Shown here piece after piece: positions 14,807-25,983 of a stretch of DNA of 64,000 nucleotides. A model generated the notes under the pieces. It searched no databases. It was not told where the DNA came from and saw only the letters and a program-made list of their open reading frames with translations. Made by a program: the position numbers and the translations under genes. The number at the start of each line of letters is the position of its first letter. Positions within the stretch are counted from its first letter, which is position 1. The DNA comes from Diphasiastrum complanatum (Eukaryota > Streptophyta > Lycopodiopsida > Lycopodiales > Lycopodiaceae), in contig CM055092.1 of NCBI GenBank assembly GCA_029204225.1, positions 19,704,070 to 19,768,069 of the forward strand, given 5' to 3'.

Positions 14807-17001
14807 CATTTTGTTGTTGTGCAAATAGAAACATATGACTTGTAGAGCACTTTTGGAGATAACTTGAGGTACCAGTTTTGACCTTCTCCAAGCTAGATCT
14901 CACATGCATAAGGTCAAAATTTTTGGTAAGGGTTATGTTCGTGTTAGCCTATGAGTTCGACCTAAGTTGTCACCTGTATATTTTTCACATTCCCCTTCAA
15001 ATCCGACTTAAATTTTCCTTGAAAATAGATGTCTTCTTAAGGGTTATTCCTTAGCTTCCAAGGGACGTACTATAGATATTTCATTCAAATAGAGATTAGT
15101 GTCCATATATGATGCTTTAGTATCAGTTATATCAATTTTACAATATGTTATGTAACGAGAATTTCCTAAGCATAAAAGATGTCCCATTTTTTTTTCCATA
15201 GGCATAATATTATACTTCTTTCATTCTTCCAACACTAACTTGAACAAATGAAAATCTTCAATATTCATCATTTGAAGAATTCCTTACTTGGCTTTGCCTC
15301 TTTGTACTTTACTCCAAGTAAGTGTACCACATAAAACATGAGAATCATAAAAAAATGAAGTGACAACAATGATTGACCTTAGTCAACAAAAACTAAAGAG
15401 TGAGTAGGTGGAAAAACTAGTCCCATTGTGCTTTCTGCGCCTAATCTAAATCTAAGAAACATGTTAGATTTATCAATGATCCTCTAACCTCCATGCCAAT
15501 AACTCTAGTAGCTAAAACATGCCACCAAGCACCAATGTCACATGCTAGAATTTTGCATGTGTGTACCAATGACAAAAGTGCTAACATAATTTTTAAATAT
15601 CTCTATCCTTGGGTTATCATGAGAGATAGCATGATTCTCCATCTCAAATTCTTTAGTAACATCATACAAAATCTTATCAAACTTTGTTTCACTATGTAAA
15701 GTGAATTCAATGTCACCATCATAATAGGATATTTATCAAACTTGAAGTAATATATGGAAATGGGCATACAACTAGTACTTTCATACCCCATTGAGTCATT
15801 CCAAACCCATAAAAAACTAGATCCATCATTGATGTGACTTGACTTTGGTAGATGACAATTACCTTATAACTTCCATTTTTTATTTCCAAAGTCTAACTCT
15901 GTCTTTGTTGAGAAATGCATGTGCACTTGTTGTCTTCCTTATCCACTTGATCTTTAGCATGCTTTCAATAATTGGTGGTCTTTCATGCTCAATGCCACAA
16001 TCTCTAGTGCCAAAAGGGTGCCACAAGATTCTCCTTACCAAACACCAATGTTCTTCACTAGGTTTTTGCATAACTTGACTAAGCTTGTATACACAATTGT
16101 CTTTTAAGGATGATTCACTATCCCTATATAACAATCTACCTTATTAAAAAAGGTAGCCAATAGAATTTTCTTGACAGTAAACAATATTAAAAAAGGCTAT
16201 CCATAACATCTATAAAAAGATATGAAGATATTTCACTCCTAACTCTTGATAGAGTCAATCTATGACTTTCCCACCAAAGTCATTACCATATATTAGTTAA
16301 ATTAAGATACTATTTCCTCCATCAAGTTTACAAATCAAAAGGAGTTGACATGATCACCATCACACATGAAATAGAGACAATGTTCATTTCAAATAAACTG
16401 AAGAGTAGATGAGATCTTGAAAGTAGATAGATTACCAAAATGCCTTGCATCCAATCCTTGGTTGCTAGCCCTCCAAACTTTTGTTGATAATATCTTTCAA
16501 TTCATGTTCAATAACAAGATCCACTTAGTAGTGTTGGAAAATAAGGTGTGTATAAGTCGAATAATTATTCGTCAATGATTATCGACTAAATAGTCAATAA
16601 TAACAACGATAGTTGATGTAATAACAAAACCGATTCACTACTATCACAAGTGTAGCTTAACTATCACAAGTGCAACTTTACTATCATTCACAATTGTAGA
16701 AAATGAATGACAAAAGGATTGTTTGCCAATATTTAAAATTTGAACTCAGATTAAAATAAACATGAATAACAGAAACAATAGAACAAAATGATATAGCAAA
16801 AGTAGATATCTTTCACAAATGCACTTAGAACTCTCTTGAAAGTCAACAAATAATAAATCACAAAGATATGGAACCTCTCAAATCTCTTTCTTGCACAAAA
16901 ACTAGCAAATCCAACACATAAAATTGATGACACTTGATCAAAAAATAATCAACCTACAATATTATAAACTTTTGCACTTTTTAAGATTGAAACACGCCCT
17001 T
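14807..17001. other. Non-coding interval before the full-length Copia element
   Basis: AT-rich sequence without recognisable genes. TGTTGGAAAATAAGGTG at about 16,532 looks like the start of an LTR, but no matching end was found. Confidence 0.4.
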
Positions 17002-17006
17002 GAAAA
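17002..17006. other. Left target-site duplication (GAAAA)
   Basis: GAAAA directly precedes the 5' LTR and recurs exactly at 22,842-22,846 after the 3' LTR, as expected for integrase-mediated insertion. Confidence 0.9.
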
Positions 17007-17596
17007 TGTGAAGAATTGAAAAAGATTATCTATGTTAGATATAGGGGTCTTATGTTTTTTACATCAAGCATCTAGGTGTAGGATGTTGATAGGATTTAGA
17101 GGTGGAACCTTGTGAGGTCCAATAGGAAATTGAGGTGTGCTTGAATATAGTCCAATAGAATTAAGAGGTGCATGGATCAATGATCCAATAGGATCAAGAG
17201 GTGACAAAATATGGTCCAATCATAGTTAAGCATAGTGATAGCTCGTGTACCTACTAGTATCATTGTACTCATCATTTTGAAGCTAATTGATTTGGTGATT
17301 TCATGGATTTTGTGAGTTATTGGATTTCTAGCTTTCTCTCTCTACTTGAGAGCTCATGATGCATTTTCTCTCTCTACCCGAGGAGAGCAGCTTGTTTTTA
17401 CTTAGAATACTTTTGGAACACTTCCCACACGTGTGAGTGAGAGTTGGAAGTGATTGAATGCATGTAGTAGTGTGTTTTTGCCATAGAATCAAAGATAGAT
17501 CTTGAATCTCAATCTAATCTTGATCTTGGTGCATCTACACACCTTAGGAGATCACAAGTACATGTAGTGGACAGTCCACACGTGTGAAATTCAACA
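17007..17596 (+). repeat. 5' LTR of Copia C2
   Basis: 590 bp, TGTGAAGAATTG at the left end and TTCAACA at the right. It contains CTCTCTCTAC repeats and two CACACGTGTG palindromes. Its partner is at 22,252-22,841. Confidence 0.96.
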
Positions 17597-17605
17597 TGGT
17601 ATCAG
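17597..17605 (+). other. Primer binding site (tRNA-iMet) of Copia C2
   Basis: TGGTATCAG follows the LTR end without a spacer. Confidence 0.85.
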
Positions 17606-18353
17606 TGCCTACCTAAGGTTACCATGCATTTTGATCCATCTAAGTGAAAAAAATTTCATCAATCTTGAGCTAGAAGTTGTCAAGGCCCATTTTCCTAGCT
17701 ATCTTGTTCAATCTTGGATCAAAAGAGATCAAAAGGACATTGATTGGGTCTGACCTGGTACTATACGGAATCAAGTGCTCAGACACGTGTGAGGAACATC
17801 CAATTTCAGTTTGGAAGTTCTCTCTCATGTTTGATCCATTTATCTTGCTTGATAGCTTGTTTTGAAGCTATTTTTGTCTAGTTTCTGTTGCAATTAGTTT
17901 CATTCCATTTGGTTGAGCCAATCAAAAGTTATAAGCTTTTGAAGAGGGTTAGGTATGGCACCTAGATCTGGGTGGACGCGTTTGGTTTGGTCAAGAGATT
18001 GCTTGGTTGATCCAAAATCACAGTTGTATGCTTGCCAATCTCATCTATATGTGATCTAGGCACTGTTTTGAGATCTTAGCCATTTTGTTTCATGCAATAT
18101 CATTGTATTTGAGTCAAATTTGGTTTCTTAGTGTATTTCACATGTGCTAATATTGTTAGATCCTAACTTTGCCTATACTCCATCATTTGATGTGAAATAG
18201 ATCTTGTTTTAGAGAGATTTGAATAGCTAGTGAGAATCAATTCACAAATTGTTGCAAGATCTTTCATAGGAGGAGATAGTACTCAATTATTGGATCCTAT
18301 TGAAAGTGTGTAACAACATTTATTGTTCATCATTTGAGTTTTCTTCACTTCAA
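17606..18353 (+). other. Untranslated leader of Copia C2
   Basis: 748 bp from primer site to the gag ATG, with no credible reading frame. Confidence 0.7.
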
Positions 18354-21300
18354 ATGTCTTCAATGGGTTCATCCTTGTTGGAACCAAGTGAAAGATTGAC
18401 CACTTCAAATTATTCAATCTGGAAAATGAGGATGGAGTCCATCTTGATCCTTCAAGACGTGATGGACATAGTTCTTGGCCTTGAAGAAGAACCACAAGTT
18501 CTTCAAGAGGTTCAAAAATACAAAAAGAGAGCTAGGATGGCTCTCCACTACATTAAGATGAATGTCTCTAATGAGATATTGAGGGAGATAGGTACTTGTA
18601 CAACAACCAAAGAAGCTTGGGATTGTCTCAAGACTATCTATGAGGCTAAGAATACCTCTAGGCTTCTCACTCTTAGGAATCAAATCTTTCAAAGTAGCCA
18701 AAAGAGTGATGAGAGTGCATCTAGTTATGTTTTGAGAGTAAAAGATATTCATAGAGAGCTTGCTTGCATTGGTGATTCCATCAATCAAAATGAGCTAGTT
18801 CAAGTCATTCTCAATGGCTTGAGAAGTGAATTTGATAACCTTGTCCAATCCTGTGCCATTAAGGAGGAGCTACCAAGTTTGGAGGCTCTCCAAAGTGTGC
18901 TAATTTCAGAAGAATCAAGACAAGAGTACAAGCTCTTGAGGATGGACAAGCTTTCTCTCACTCATAATGATGGCAAAGCTCTCTTTGCCAAGGATAAGCA
19001 CAAAGGGAGGAGCAAGAACCAACATCAACAATCCTCAAGCAAGGACAAAGTCAAATCCAAAGACAAAGATGAAGACGAAGATGATTCCTCTAATGCTTCA
19101 TCATCCAAGCTCAAGAAGAAGAAGATCAAGTGCTTTTATTGTGGCAAGAAAGGTCATTATGCCACCAATTGCTTCAAAAAGAAGAATCAACTCAAGCAAG
19201 CCAATATTACCAATGAGAAGGAAGACACTATTGCAAGTGATGGAGAGGGATCTCTTATGGTCTCTAGTTTCTCATCTACTCCTTTCAAGAAGAACGGCCT
19301 ATGGTATATTGATAGTGGAGCCTCTTCACATATGTGTAGCTCCAAGGACTCTTTCTCTTCTATTTCACCTTATGATGGAGTCAAGAAATCAATATACACT
19401 GCAAATGATTTCGAATGTCCTATAGAAGGCATAGGGAACATTCCCTTGAAGCTTGCATCCTCTAAAGTTCTTTCTCTCTCTCTAGAGTTCTTTATGTACC
19501 TAAGCTTACCAAGAATCTTATTAGTGTTGGCCAATTGCTTGATAATGGCCTTGATGTAAAATTCAATGTTGATACTTGCACTATCAAGAAGAATGATGAG
19601 ATACTTGCATTAGAATCTAGATTTGGAGGCATCTATAAACTAGATCCAAATGAGTATGTAAATGCTTGTAATGTTGCTCTTGTGAACAAGCTCTCTATGG
19701 AGGAATTATGGCATAGGAGGTTGGGACATCGCAACTACAAATCCATGCTCTCTATGATCAAAGAATCCAAAGCTATTGGCTTGCCAAAGTCATTCTCCAA
19801 GAAGATCAAGCCTTGTGAGGCTTGTGCTATTGCTAAATCTCACAAAAAGCCATTTACAAGATCTTCTATCAAAAGCAAGCATCCTTTGGAGTTAATCCAC
19901 TTGGATGTGCATTTCTCATCAACTACAAGCAAGGGAGGAGCCACTTGTTTTGTTACTTTCATTGATGATTACACAAGATTCACTTGGATATATCTTCTTG
20001 CTTCAAAATCTATGGTGTTTGATCATTTCCTTATTTTCAAAGCTTATGTAGAGAAGCAATTCTCATTCAAAATTAAAGTTCTTAGAAGTGATGGAGGTGG
20101 TGAATATATCTCCAATAAATTTCAAGATTTTTGTGAGCTTGAAGGCATTCAAAGAGAGTTTTCTTGTGCCTACTCTCCATCTCAAAATGGAGTGGCCGAG
20201 AGAAAGAATAGATTTCTATGTGAATGTGCAAAATCTATGAGAATTGAGGCATCTTTGCCCAAAGATTTTTGGGGAGAAGCCATTAATTGTGCAAATTATC
20301 TTTGCAATAGGCTCCCACATATAGCTCTTGGAGGAAGGTCACCATATGAAATCTTATTTTCGAAGAAGCCTAAGGTTGATCACCTTAGAGTTTTTGGATG
20401 CTTATGCTTTGTCCATATTCCCTTGGAAACAAGGAAGAAGGAAGATCCTAGTGCATGCAAAGGGATCATGGTTGGATACTCATCCACCAAGAAGGCCTAT
20501 AGAGTCTTTATACTCTCTACTTCTCAAGTTATTGAAAGTAGAGATGTTGTCTTTCATGAAGATCAACACTCATCATTTGAAGAGGCCGAGATCAAGAAAT
20601 CTATGGATGCATCATCAATTATTGATTTTGAAGACAATCATGATGTGATGGGGTCGAGATTTGAAGAAGACTCTCCTCGGATTTTTTCACCAAGAAGATC
20701 CATGAGAGATAGATCCGAGCGTAAGAGGAGTGGTATGATGCCATGAAGCAAGAGTATGATGCATTGACCACCAACAATACTTGGGAGCTTGTGGATCCTC
20801 CATCCAACAAGCATGTGATTCGTTGCAAGTGGGTATTTCGGATCAAGTTCAATCATGATGGCACCATCAACAAGCAAAAAGGAAGATTATGTGCCAAAGG
20901 ATTTGCTCAAATCCATGGTCTTGATTATGAGGAGACCTTTGCACCCGTTGCAAAGATGGTGACAATAAGAATTCTTATTTCTCTTGCTTGTTTTTTCAAG
21001 TGGAAGGTGTTCCAATTAGATGTATCCAATGCTTTTCTAAATGGTTATCTTGAGGAGGAGATCTATATGGAACAACCTCAAGGATTCATCAAGGATGAGT
21101 CCAAAGTGTGCTTGCTCTTCAAAAGTCTTTATGGACTCAAGCAAGCACCAAGATCATGGTATTCAAGACTTAACTCTTTTCTTATCTCACTAGGATTTAC
21201 TCTTAGTGACTATGATCCTTCCATGTATCTAAAGTTTGTTGATAGCAATATTGTCATTCTTCTAATTTATGTTGATGACATTATTCTTTGTGGAAGTTGT

Positions 21301-22233
21301 ATCAAGCTAGTTGATGAAACCAAGCTAGCACTTGGATGTGAGTTTAAAATGCAAGATCTAGGAGAGATACATTACATCCTAGGCCTAGAAATTGATTTTT
21401 ATGAAAATCATGTCTTTATATGCCAATCTAGATATGCTCACTCTATGTTGAAAAAATTCCATATGGAAAATTCTAAGAGCATAGATACTCCAATGGAGCA
21501 AATTGTAAAATATCCTAATAAAGGTGATGAAAGATCCTTTGAGGACATCACACTTTTTAGGAGTCTTGTAGGCTCCTTGATTTGGCTTACCATTACTAGG
21601 CCCGATCTTAGTTTTTGTGTGCACAAATTGAGTCAATTTATGCAAGATTCTAAGATCCATCATTGGAAGATAGCCAAGAGGTTTCTAAGATATGTATCTT
21701 CATCTTGTGATTATGGTCTACTCTATGAAAGTGAAGATCTATCCATTATTGGCTACTCGGATTCGGACTTTGCAAGTGACAAGATGGATCAAAAGTCTAT
21801 TAGTGCATACACTATCTTTCTTGGAGGCAATCTAATATCTTGGCTTTCCAAAATGCAAGATACTATATCTCTCTCTTCATGTGAGGCCGAGTACAAAGCA
21901 CTCACTACAACTACCAAAGAAGTGCTTTGGATCAAGAGGTTATTAATGGAACTAAAGTGCATCAAGGAGGATGATCTACCAATGATCAAGTGTGATAACA
22001 TCTCGGCCCAAGCTCTTGCCAATAATCCCATATTTCATGCAAGAAGCAAGCACATAGAAGTGGCACACCATTTTGTGAGAGAAAAGCTTATTGGAGGAGA
22101 AATCTATTTTTAGCATGTCAACTCGTCCTCTTGTATTGCCGATCTACTCACCAAGCCTTTGAGCAAAAGTGCTTTCATCAAGCATAGATCTAATCTTGGA
22201 GTTATATCAAGATCAATGCTCAAATCTTCATAG
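18354..22233 (+). pseudogene. Copia gag-pol polyprotein gene of C2, broken at three points
   Basis: I start gag at 18,354 (MSSMGSSLLEPSERL) because this ATG matches the start of the related gag at 666; an upstream in-frame ATG at 18,300 lies in leader-like sequence. Gag ends in a CCHC knuckle (CFYCGKKGHYATNC, near 19,131). The protease motif WYIDSGASSHM is intact (near 19,303). A frameshift lies in a CT run near 19,470. Integrase follows (ELWHRRLGH; CEACAIAK; HLDVHF, LRSDGGGEY and NGVAERKN carry D, D and E). A second frameshift lies near 20,720. RT (LIYVDDIIL) and RNase H (SLSSCEAEYKAL) run from about 20,724. A TAG at 22,111 interrupts the tail, which then stays open to a TAG at 22,231. Functional only if these breaks are sequence errors. 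Confidence 0.95.
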
Positions 22234-22243
22234 ATATTTTTTT

Positions 22244-22251
22244 AGGAGGAG
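22244..22251 (+). other. Polypurine tract of Copia C2
   Basis: AGGAGGAG, preceded by seven T and followed directly by the 3' LTR; this is the expected plus-strand primer. Confidence 0.8.
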
Positions 22252-22841
22252 TGTGAAGAATTGAAAAAGATTATCTATGTTAGATATAGGGGTCTTATGT
22301 TTTTTACATCAAGCATCTAGGTGTAGGATGTTGATAGGATTTAGAGGTGGAACCTTGTGAGGTCCAATAGGAAATTGAGGTGTGCTTGAATATAGTCCAA
22401 TAGAATTAACAGGTGCATGGATCAATGATCCAATAGGATCAAGAGGTGACAAAATATGGTCCAATCATAGTTAAGCATAGTGATAGCTTGTGGACCTACT
22501 AGTATCATTGTACTCCTCATTTTGAAGCTAATTGATTTGGTGATTTCATGGATTTTGTGAGTTATTGAATTTCTAGCTTTCTCTCTCTACCCGAGAGCTC
22601 ATGATGCATTTTCTCTCTCTACCCAAGGAGAGCAGCTTGTTTTTACTTAGATTATTTTTTGAATACTTCCCACACGTGTGAGTGAGAGTTGGAAGTGATT
22701 GAATGCATGTAGTAGTGTGTTTTTGCCATAGGATTCAAGATTGTTTTTGAATCTCAATCTAGTCTTGATCTTGGTGCATCTACACACCTTAGGAGATCAC
22801 AAGTACATGTAGTGGACAGTCCACACGTGTGAAATTCAACA
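22252..22841 (+). repeat. 3' LTR of Copia C2
   Basis: 590 bp, the same length as the 5' LTR with about 19 substitutions and no indel by eye. Several differences cluster where the 5' copy reads AGAATACTTTTGGAACAC and CATAGAATCAAAG. Confidence 0.96.
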
Positions 22842-22846
22842 GAAAA
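22842..22846. other. Right target-site duplication (GAAAA)
   Basis: Exact match to 17,002-17,006. Confidence 0.9.
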
Positions 22847-23178
22847 GTCCAGCAACTTTAAACACAAGAGATCCAATCAATTTTAACATTTCCACAAAAG
22901 TACACAAATTGAATCATTCACATTCTACATACAGAAACTAGAAACTTGATTTAGAATCTTGAAGGATGTCATAAGACCTTTCTTATGCATCAAATCTCAC
23001 CACAATCCAACAAGTATAGTTAAAAATTAGCTTAATACAAGTATTTTGCCCTAAATTGAGTTTTGGATTACAAAAATCCCCATTCTACACATGAAAATGC
23101 TTGATTTTGAAAGGAATCACTATAGCAAACTCTAGAATTGGTGACACCTCCCGATCACTCACTAGAAATAATTTATCC
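22847..23178. other. Non-coding interval
   Basis: AT-rich sequence between the Copia insertion and the Gypsy gag remnant; no feature seen. Confidence 0.5.
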
Positions 23179-23842
23179 TCATTCGTCGTCAGATCCCTCG
23201 TCCTCTTCTCTGATGGCATCTTCCATAGCTTCTTGTAGAGTAGGGTACTGCTCCCATCGTTTCAGTTCTCTTCTAATGCTTCGTGGTAGTCCGGCTATGA
23301 GCCACATGCTCATCGCATGATCGGGAGTTAGGGCTGCACTGCACTCGGATCATAGATGTTTGACCTGTTCAATATAGTCCATGACCCTTTCTCGTTTTTC
23401 CATCTTGACTTTACTCAGCAAGAGAAACGGGTCTTCCAGGAACTTCCTTGGTTTAAAGCACATAATGAGAGCCGCTTTAACCGCTTCCCAGGTGGATTTT
23501 TCTTCCTCTGACAAGTTGAAAAACCAATCTTGAGCCACTGCCAATAAGGACATGGGGAACGACATCAGCTTTTCCGCAGGTGTCCATTTGCCGTAGATTT
23601 TCACAAGCTTGCTTGTAGATCTGAAGGAATCGGATGGGATCTGATGATCCATCATATTTTGGTATTTCCCTCCGTGGTGCTCTCCGGACTGCTTGCAAGG
23701 GAGCGACAGGTACAGGTTGGCCCATTGGATCCATTGGTGCTGGTTCTGATTCTGCCTCTTGTTGCACAGCTGCTAATCTAGGAAGGTGTGGTGCTTGATT
23801 TGCTATCCTTTGTGCTATTGATCGTCCCGATCTCAGATTCAT
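23179..23842 (-). pseudogene. Gypsy gag fragment (G0)
   Basis: The frame starts at an ATG at 23,842 (MNLRSGRSI). After a proline-rich segment comes the Retrotrans_gag start EIPKYDGSSDPIRFLQIYKQ. A one-base frameshift near 23,590 moves coding into the frame with EKLMSFPMSLLAVAQDWF and EEEKSTWEAVKAAL, both typical of the capsid domain. A TGA at 23,350-23,352 interrupts it, and the frame then continues (LIAGLPRSIRRELKRW) to a TGA at 23,179. Gag would form the virus-like particle of the element. Non-functional as read. Confidence 0.8.
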
Positions 23843-25145
23843 CCGATGGTGGGTTCCAAAGTGGTTGGATCTTGCTCGTACAGTGGAATGTAGTCTGGAT
23901 CTTTAAGGATCTAATCACTCTGATCGGCCGAAAGTGACTTTCAGGTCTTTTACGGTGGTTTCTCCTTGATAACTTCTTACTCCTTGCACTGATTGACCTA
24001 AGATTTTGACAGTAGCGGGATCTTGTGCAAATCTTTCCACTGATCTAGTCTGCGAGGGTTCTCTTGTGCGGGAGTTGGCTGTGCGAGGGTTCTATAGCTG
24101 TTTTTGCAGATAAAAAAAACTTGATATCTCTCATATCTTTGGGAAGTAAGTCTCTCAATGATCACAGTAGCTGGATTTGGGTCAGATCCCACTATGAAAT
24201 TCTCTGCAAGAGTTAACTCTTGCACTAAGTGAAAATTTCACTGTATGCGAGGGTCCAGAACCACCATTTTGGCTTATCTTCACCAAATCTCAAGACTAAC
24301 TCTCGCAGGCTTCATCACTGATGGAAATTATTATTTTAAATTGACTGAGAGGGTCTACGAGAGTTCTTACTAGAAGGATTTGTTGGATCTTCATTTTTTA
24401 GTGAATTTTTAGCACTTAAACCAAATTTTATGCTCACTAGAATCAACCTAACTCTCGCAGGCTCTTCTGTGTCCTTGTCTCACTGAGATGGAACTTCAAA
24501 ATCTTCTACAAGAGTTCTTGCCCACTGGAATTAAAAATTTTGGTGTCTGCGAGAGTTCTTTGGTACTTTCCCATCTTTTTTTCTCTTTTTTTCACTGGGA
24601 ACTCTCGCACAGGCACTCAAACATAAAACTAACTCTCACAAGCTTCTTTGTGTCCTGGTCTCACTGAGATGGAACTTCAGAGGGTCTGTAAGAGTTTTGG
24701 TGAAGATTTGAATTTTTTTGGATTTTCTCAAGGGTGTTTTGAATTTTTTTATGATTTTTCTCTGATTTTTGTAATCTGCTTGGAACTAACTCTCGCAGGC
24801 TTTTATGCAGGCCTTGAACAGTACCCTGGAGCTGCTGCTAGTCATGCAAGGATTAATTCACACTGGTTTTGGAGATATAAAAATCTGATGAGATTTTAAG
24901 CTCTTTTTCTCTCCAAAATACAAATTTTTTGGGTTTTTTGACTGGTTGGTTTGGATTTCAAGCCCTTAGAGGCTGTTCAGGGCCTCCTCTACCCTCTCAC
25001 ACCTCCTCCGCTAGCTCTGAACAGTCCAAACACAAAAAAAAAGAAAAAAAAAAAAAGTAACTTTGAACTCCCAAAAATCTACCTAAAACTACTCTACAAA
25101 GCAAGAAAATAGCTAAAATACAACTAAACTAGTTAGTGAAAACCT
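23843..25145 (-). other. Gypsy leader with repeated CTCGCAGG/CTGCGAGAG motifs
   Basis: The stretch between gag and primer site contains around ten variants of ACTCTCGCAGGC and its complement, among them at 24,051, 24,201, 24,300, 24,452, 24,547, 24,600, 24,635 and 24,788. A longer block (GTCTCACTGAGATGGAACTT) occurs at about 24,477 and 24,658. It looks like an internally duplicated untranslated leader with no coding function. Confidence 0.6.
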
Positions 25146-25164
25146 ATCCCCGGCAACGGCACCA
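25146..25164 (-). other. Primer binding site (tRNA-Arg-like) of the Gypsy element G0
   Basis: On the minus strand the sequence is TGGTGCCGTTGCCGGGGAT, close to the TGGCGCCGTTGCCGGGGA site known from Tat/Ogre elements. It lies one base inside the LTR end at 25,166. Confidence 0.75.
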
Positions 25165-25165
25165 C

Positions 25166-25983
25166 TGTAGGGTCGAAGATCTTGCGTAGTATAGCCCTCC
25201 CGCCTGTCAACAAGGGCTAGTTCACTGGGTAGGTACCTAACTATGCATAGATGCTACTTTTAGTTAGTTTCCTACTTTTTGTCTAACTCTACCTCCCCTA
25301 ACTCTACTCACACTAACTCTACTCCCCTAACTAACTTCATCATGATTTTGGGTGAAGAGAGAGGATAGACTAGAAGAGGAAGAAGAAAGAGAAGAGAGAA
25401 AGAGAGAGAGAGATGAGATGGAGGTTAGCTCAAATGCTCAATTTCATTGCTTATGGAAAAACCTTAACTAGCATAAACCAACAAGCATGGGAAATGGAAA
25501 TAACAAGCAATCACAACAAGAGCATAAGCAAGAGTGATTAGCAAATGAGGATGTTTGAGCTCTCAAATGATAGAGTCTCCTCCTCTCTATTAAGCATGCA
25601 AATAGAGTACAAATGGCGCCTTTTTATAATATGGGGAAGGCCCTTGCCCCAAAATCCTATCGGCTAATATTTACATTGATCCTATCCATTCATCTTGGAC
25701 CCAGCTTGATCCAAGGGTCCACAAAAAGTACATTGAAATTCACAAGATTCATGTGAGTCCCAATTTGGACACAACTCTAAAAAGTGATCTTGTAAGTTTA
25801 AAAAATGACTTTGGGCCTCTAGTTTTATTTTAATTCAAAGGCCCAAGTCTATTTTATTTTATTTACACTTAAGCTTGTGTGCTCATTGGGCCATAAGCTT
25901 ATACGCGCAGGATGCCATGCCCTCGCAACACATTTTATTGGTCGATTTTATTTATTTACAATTCATTGGGAATACCCCCAACA
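25166..25983 (-). repeat. 5' LTR of the Gypsy element G0
   Basis: 818 bp. On the minus strand it begins TGTTGGGGGTATTCCC and ends in CTACA, the standard TG...CA form. A TATA-like box reads TTATAAAAAGGCGCC on the minus strand near 25,613-25,628. A GA-rich tract lies at about 25,375-25,418. No second copy of this LTR was seen in the window. Confidence 0.7.

Larger units (their letters stand above)
17007..22841 (+). mobile_element. Full-length Ty1/Copia retrotransposon (C2)
   Basis: The element has two 590-bp LTRs that begin TGTGAAG and end TTCAACA, a tRNA-Met primer site, a leader, a gag-pol region with protease, integrase, RT and RNase H in Copia order, a purine tract, and a perfect 5-bp target duplication. 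By eye the LTRs differ at about 19 positions, so the insertion is not very recent. The polyprotein has two frameshifts and one in-frame stop, so it is defective as it stands. Its gag and protease are close to those of the fragment at 1-2989, which suggests one family. Confidence 0.97.
23179..25983 (-). mobile_element. 5' half of a Ty3/Gypsy retrotransposon, minus strand (G0)
   Basis: Read on the minus strand this is LTR (25,983-25,166), primer site (25,164-25,146), a long leader (to 23,843) and gag (23,842-23,179). No protease, RT, integrase or second LTR is found before the sequence changes near 23,100, so the element is truncated. The primer site and leader resemble my recollection of the Tat/Ogre lineage; that assignment is tentative. 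Confidence 0.75.

Noticed and set aside
16751-16933. Minus-strand frame rich in Phe and Tyr that looks like a membrane protein
   Set aside because: It is short, in very AT-rich DNA and without homology; such frames arise by chance from A/T-rich sequence.
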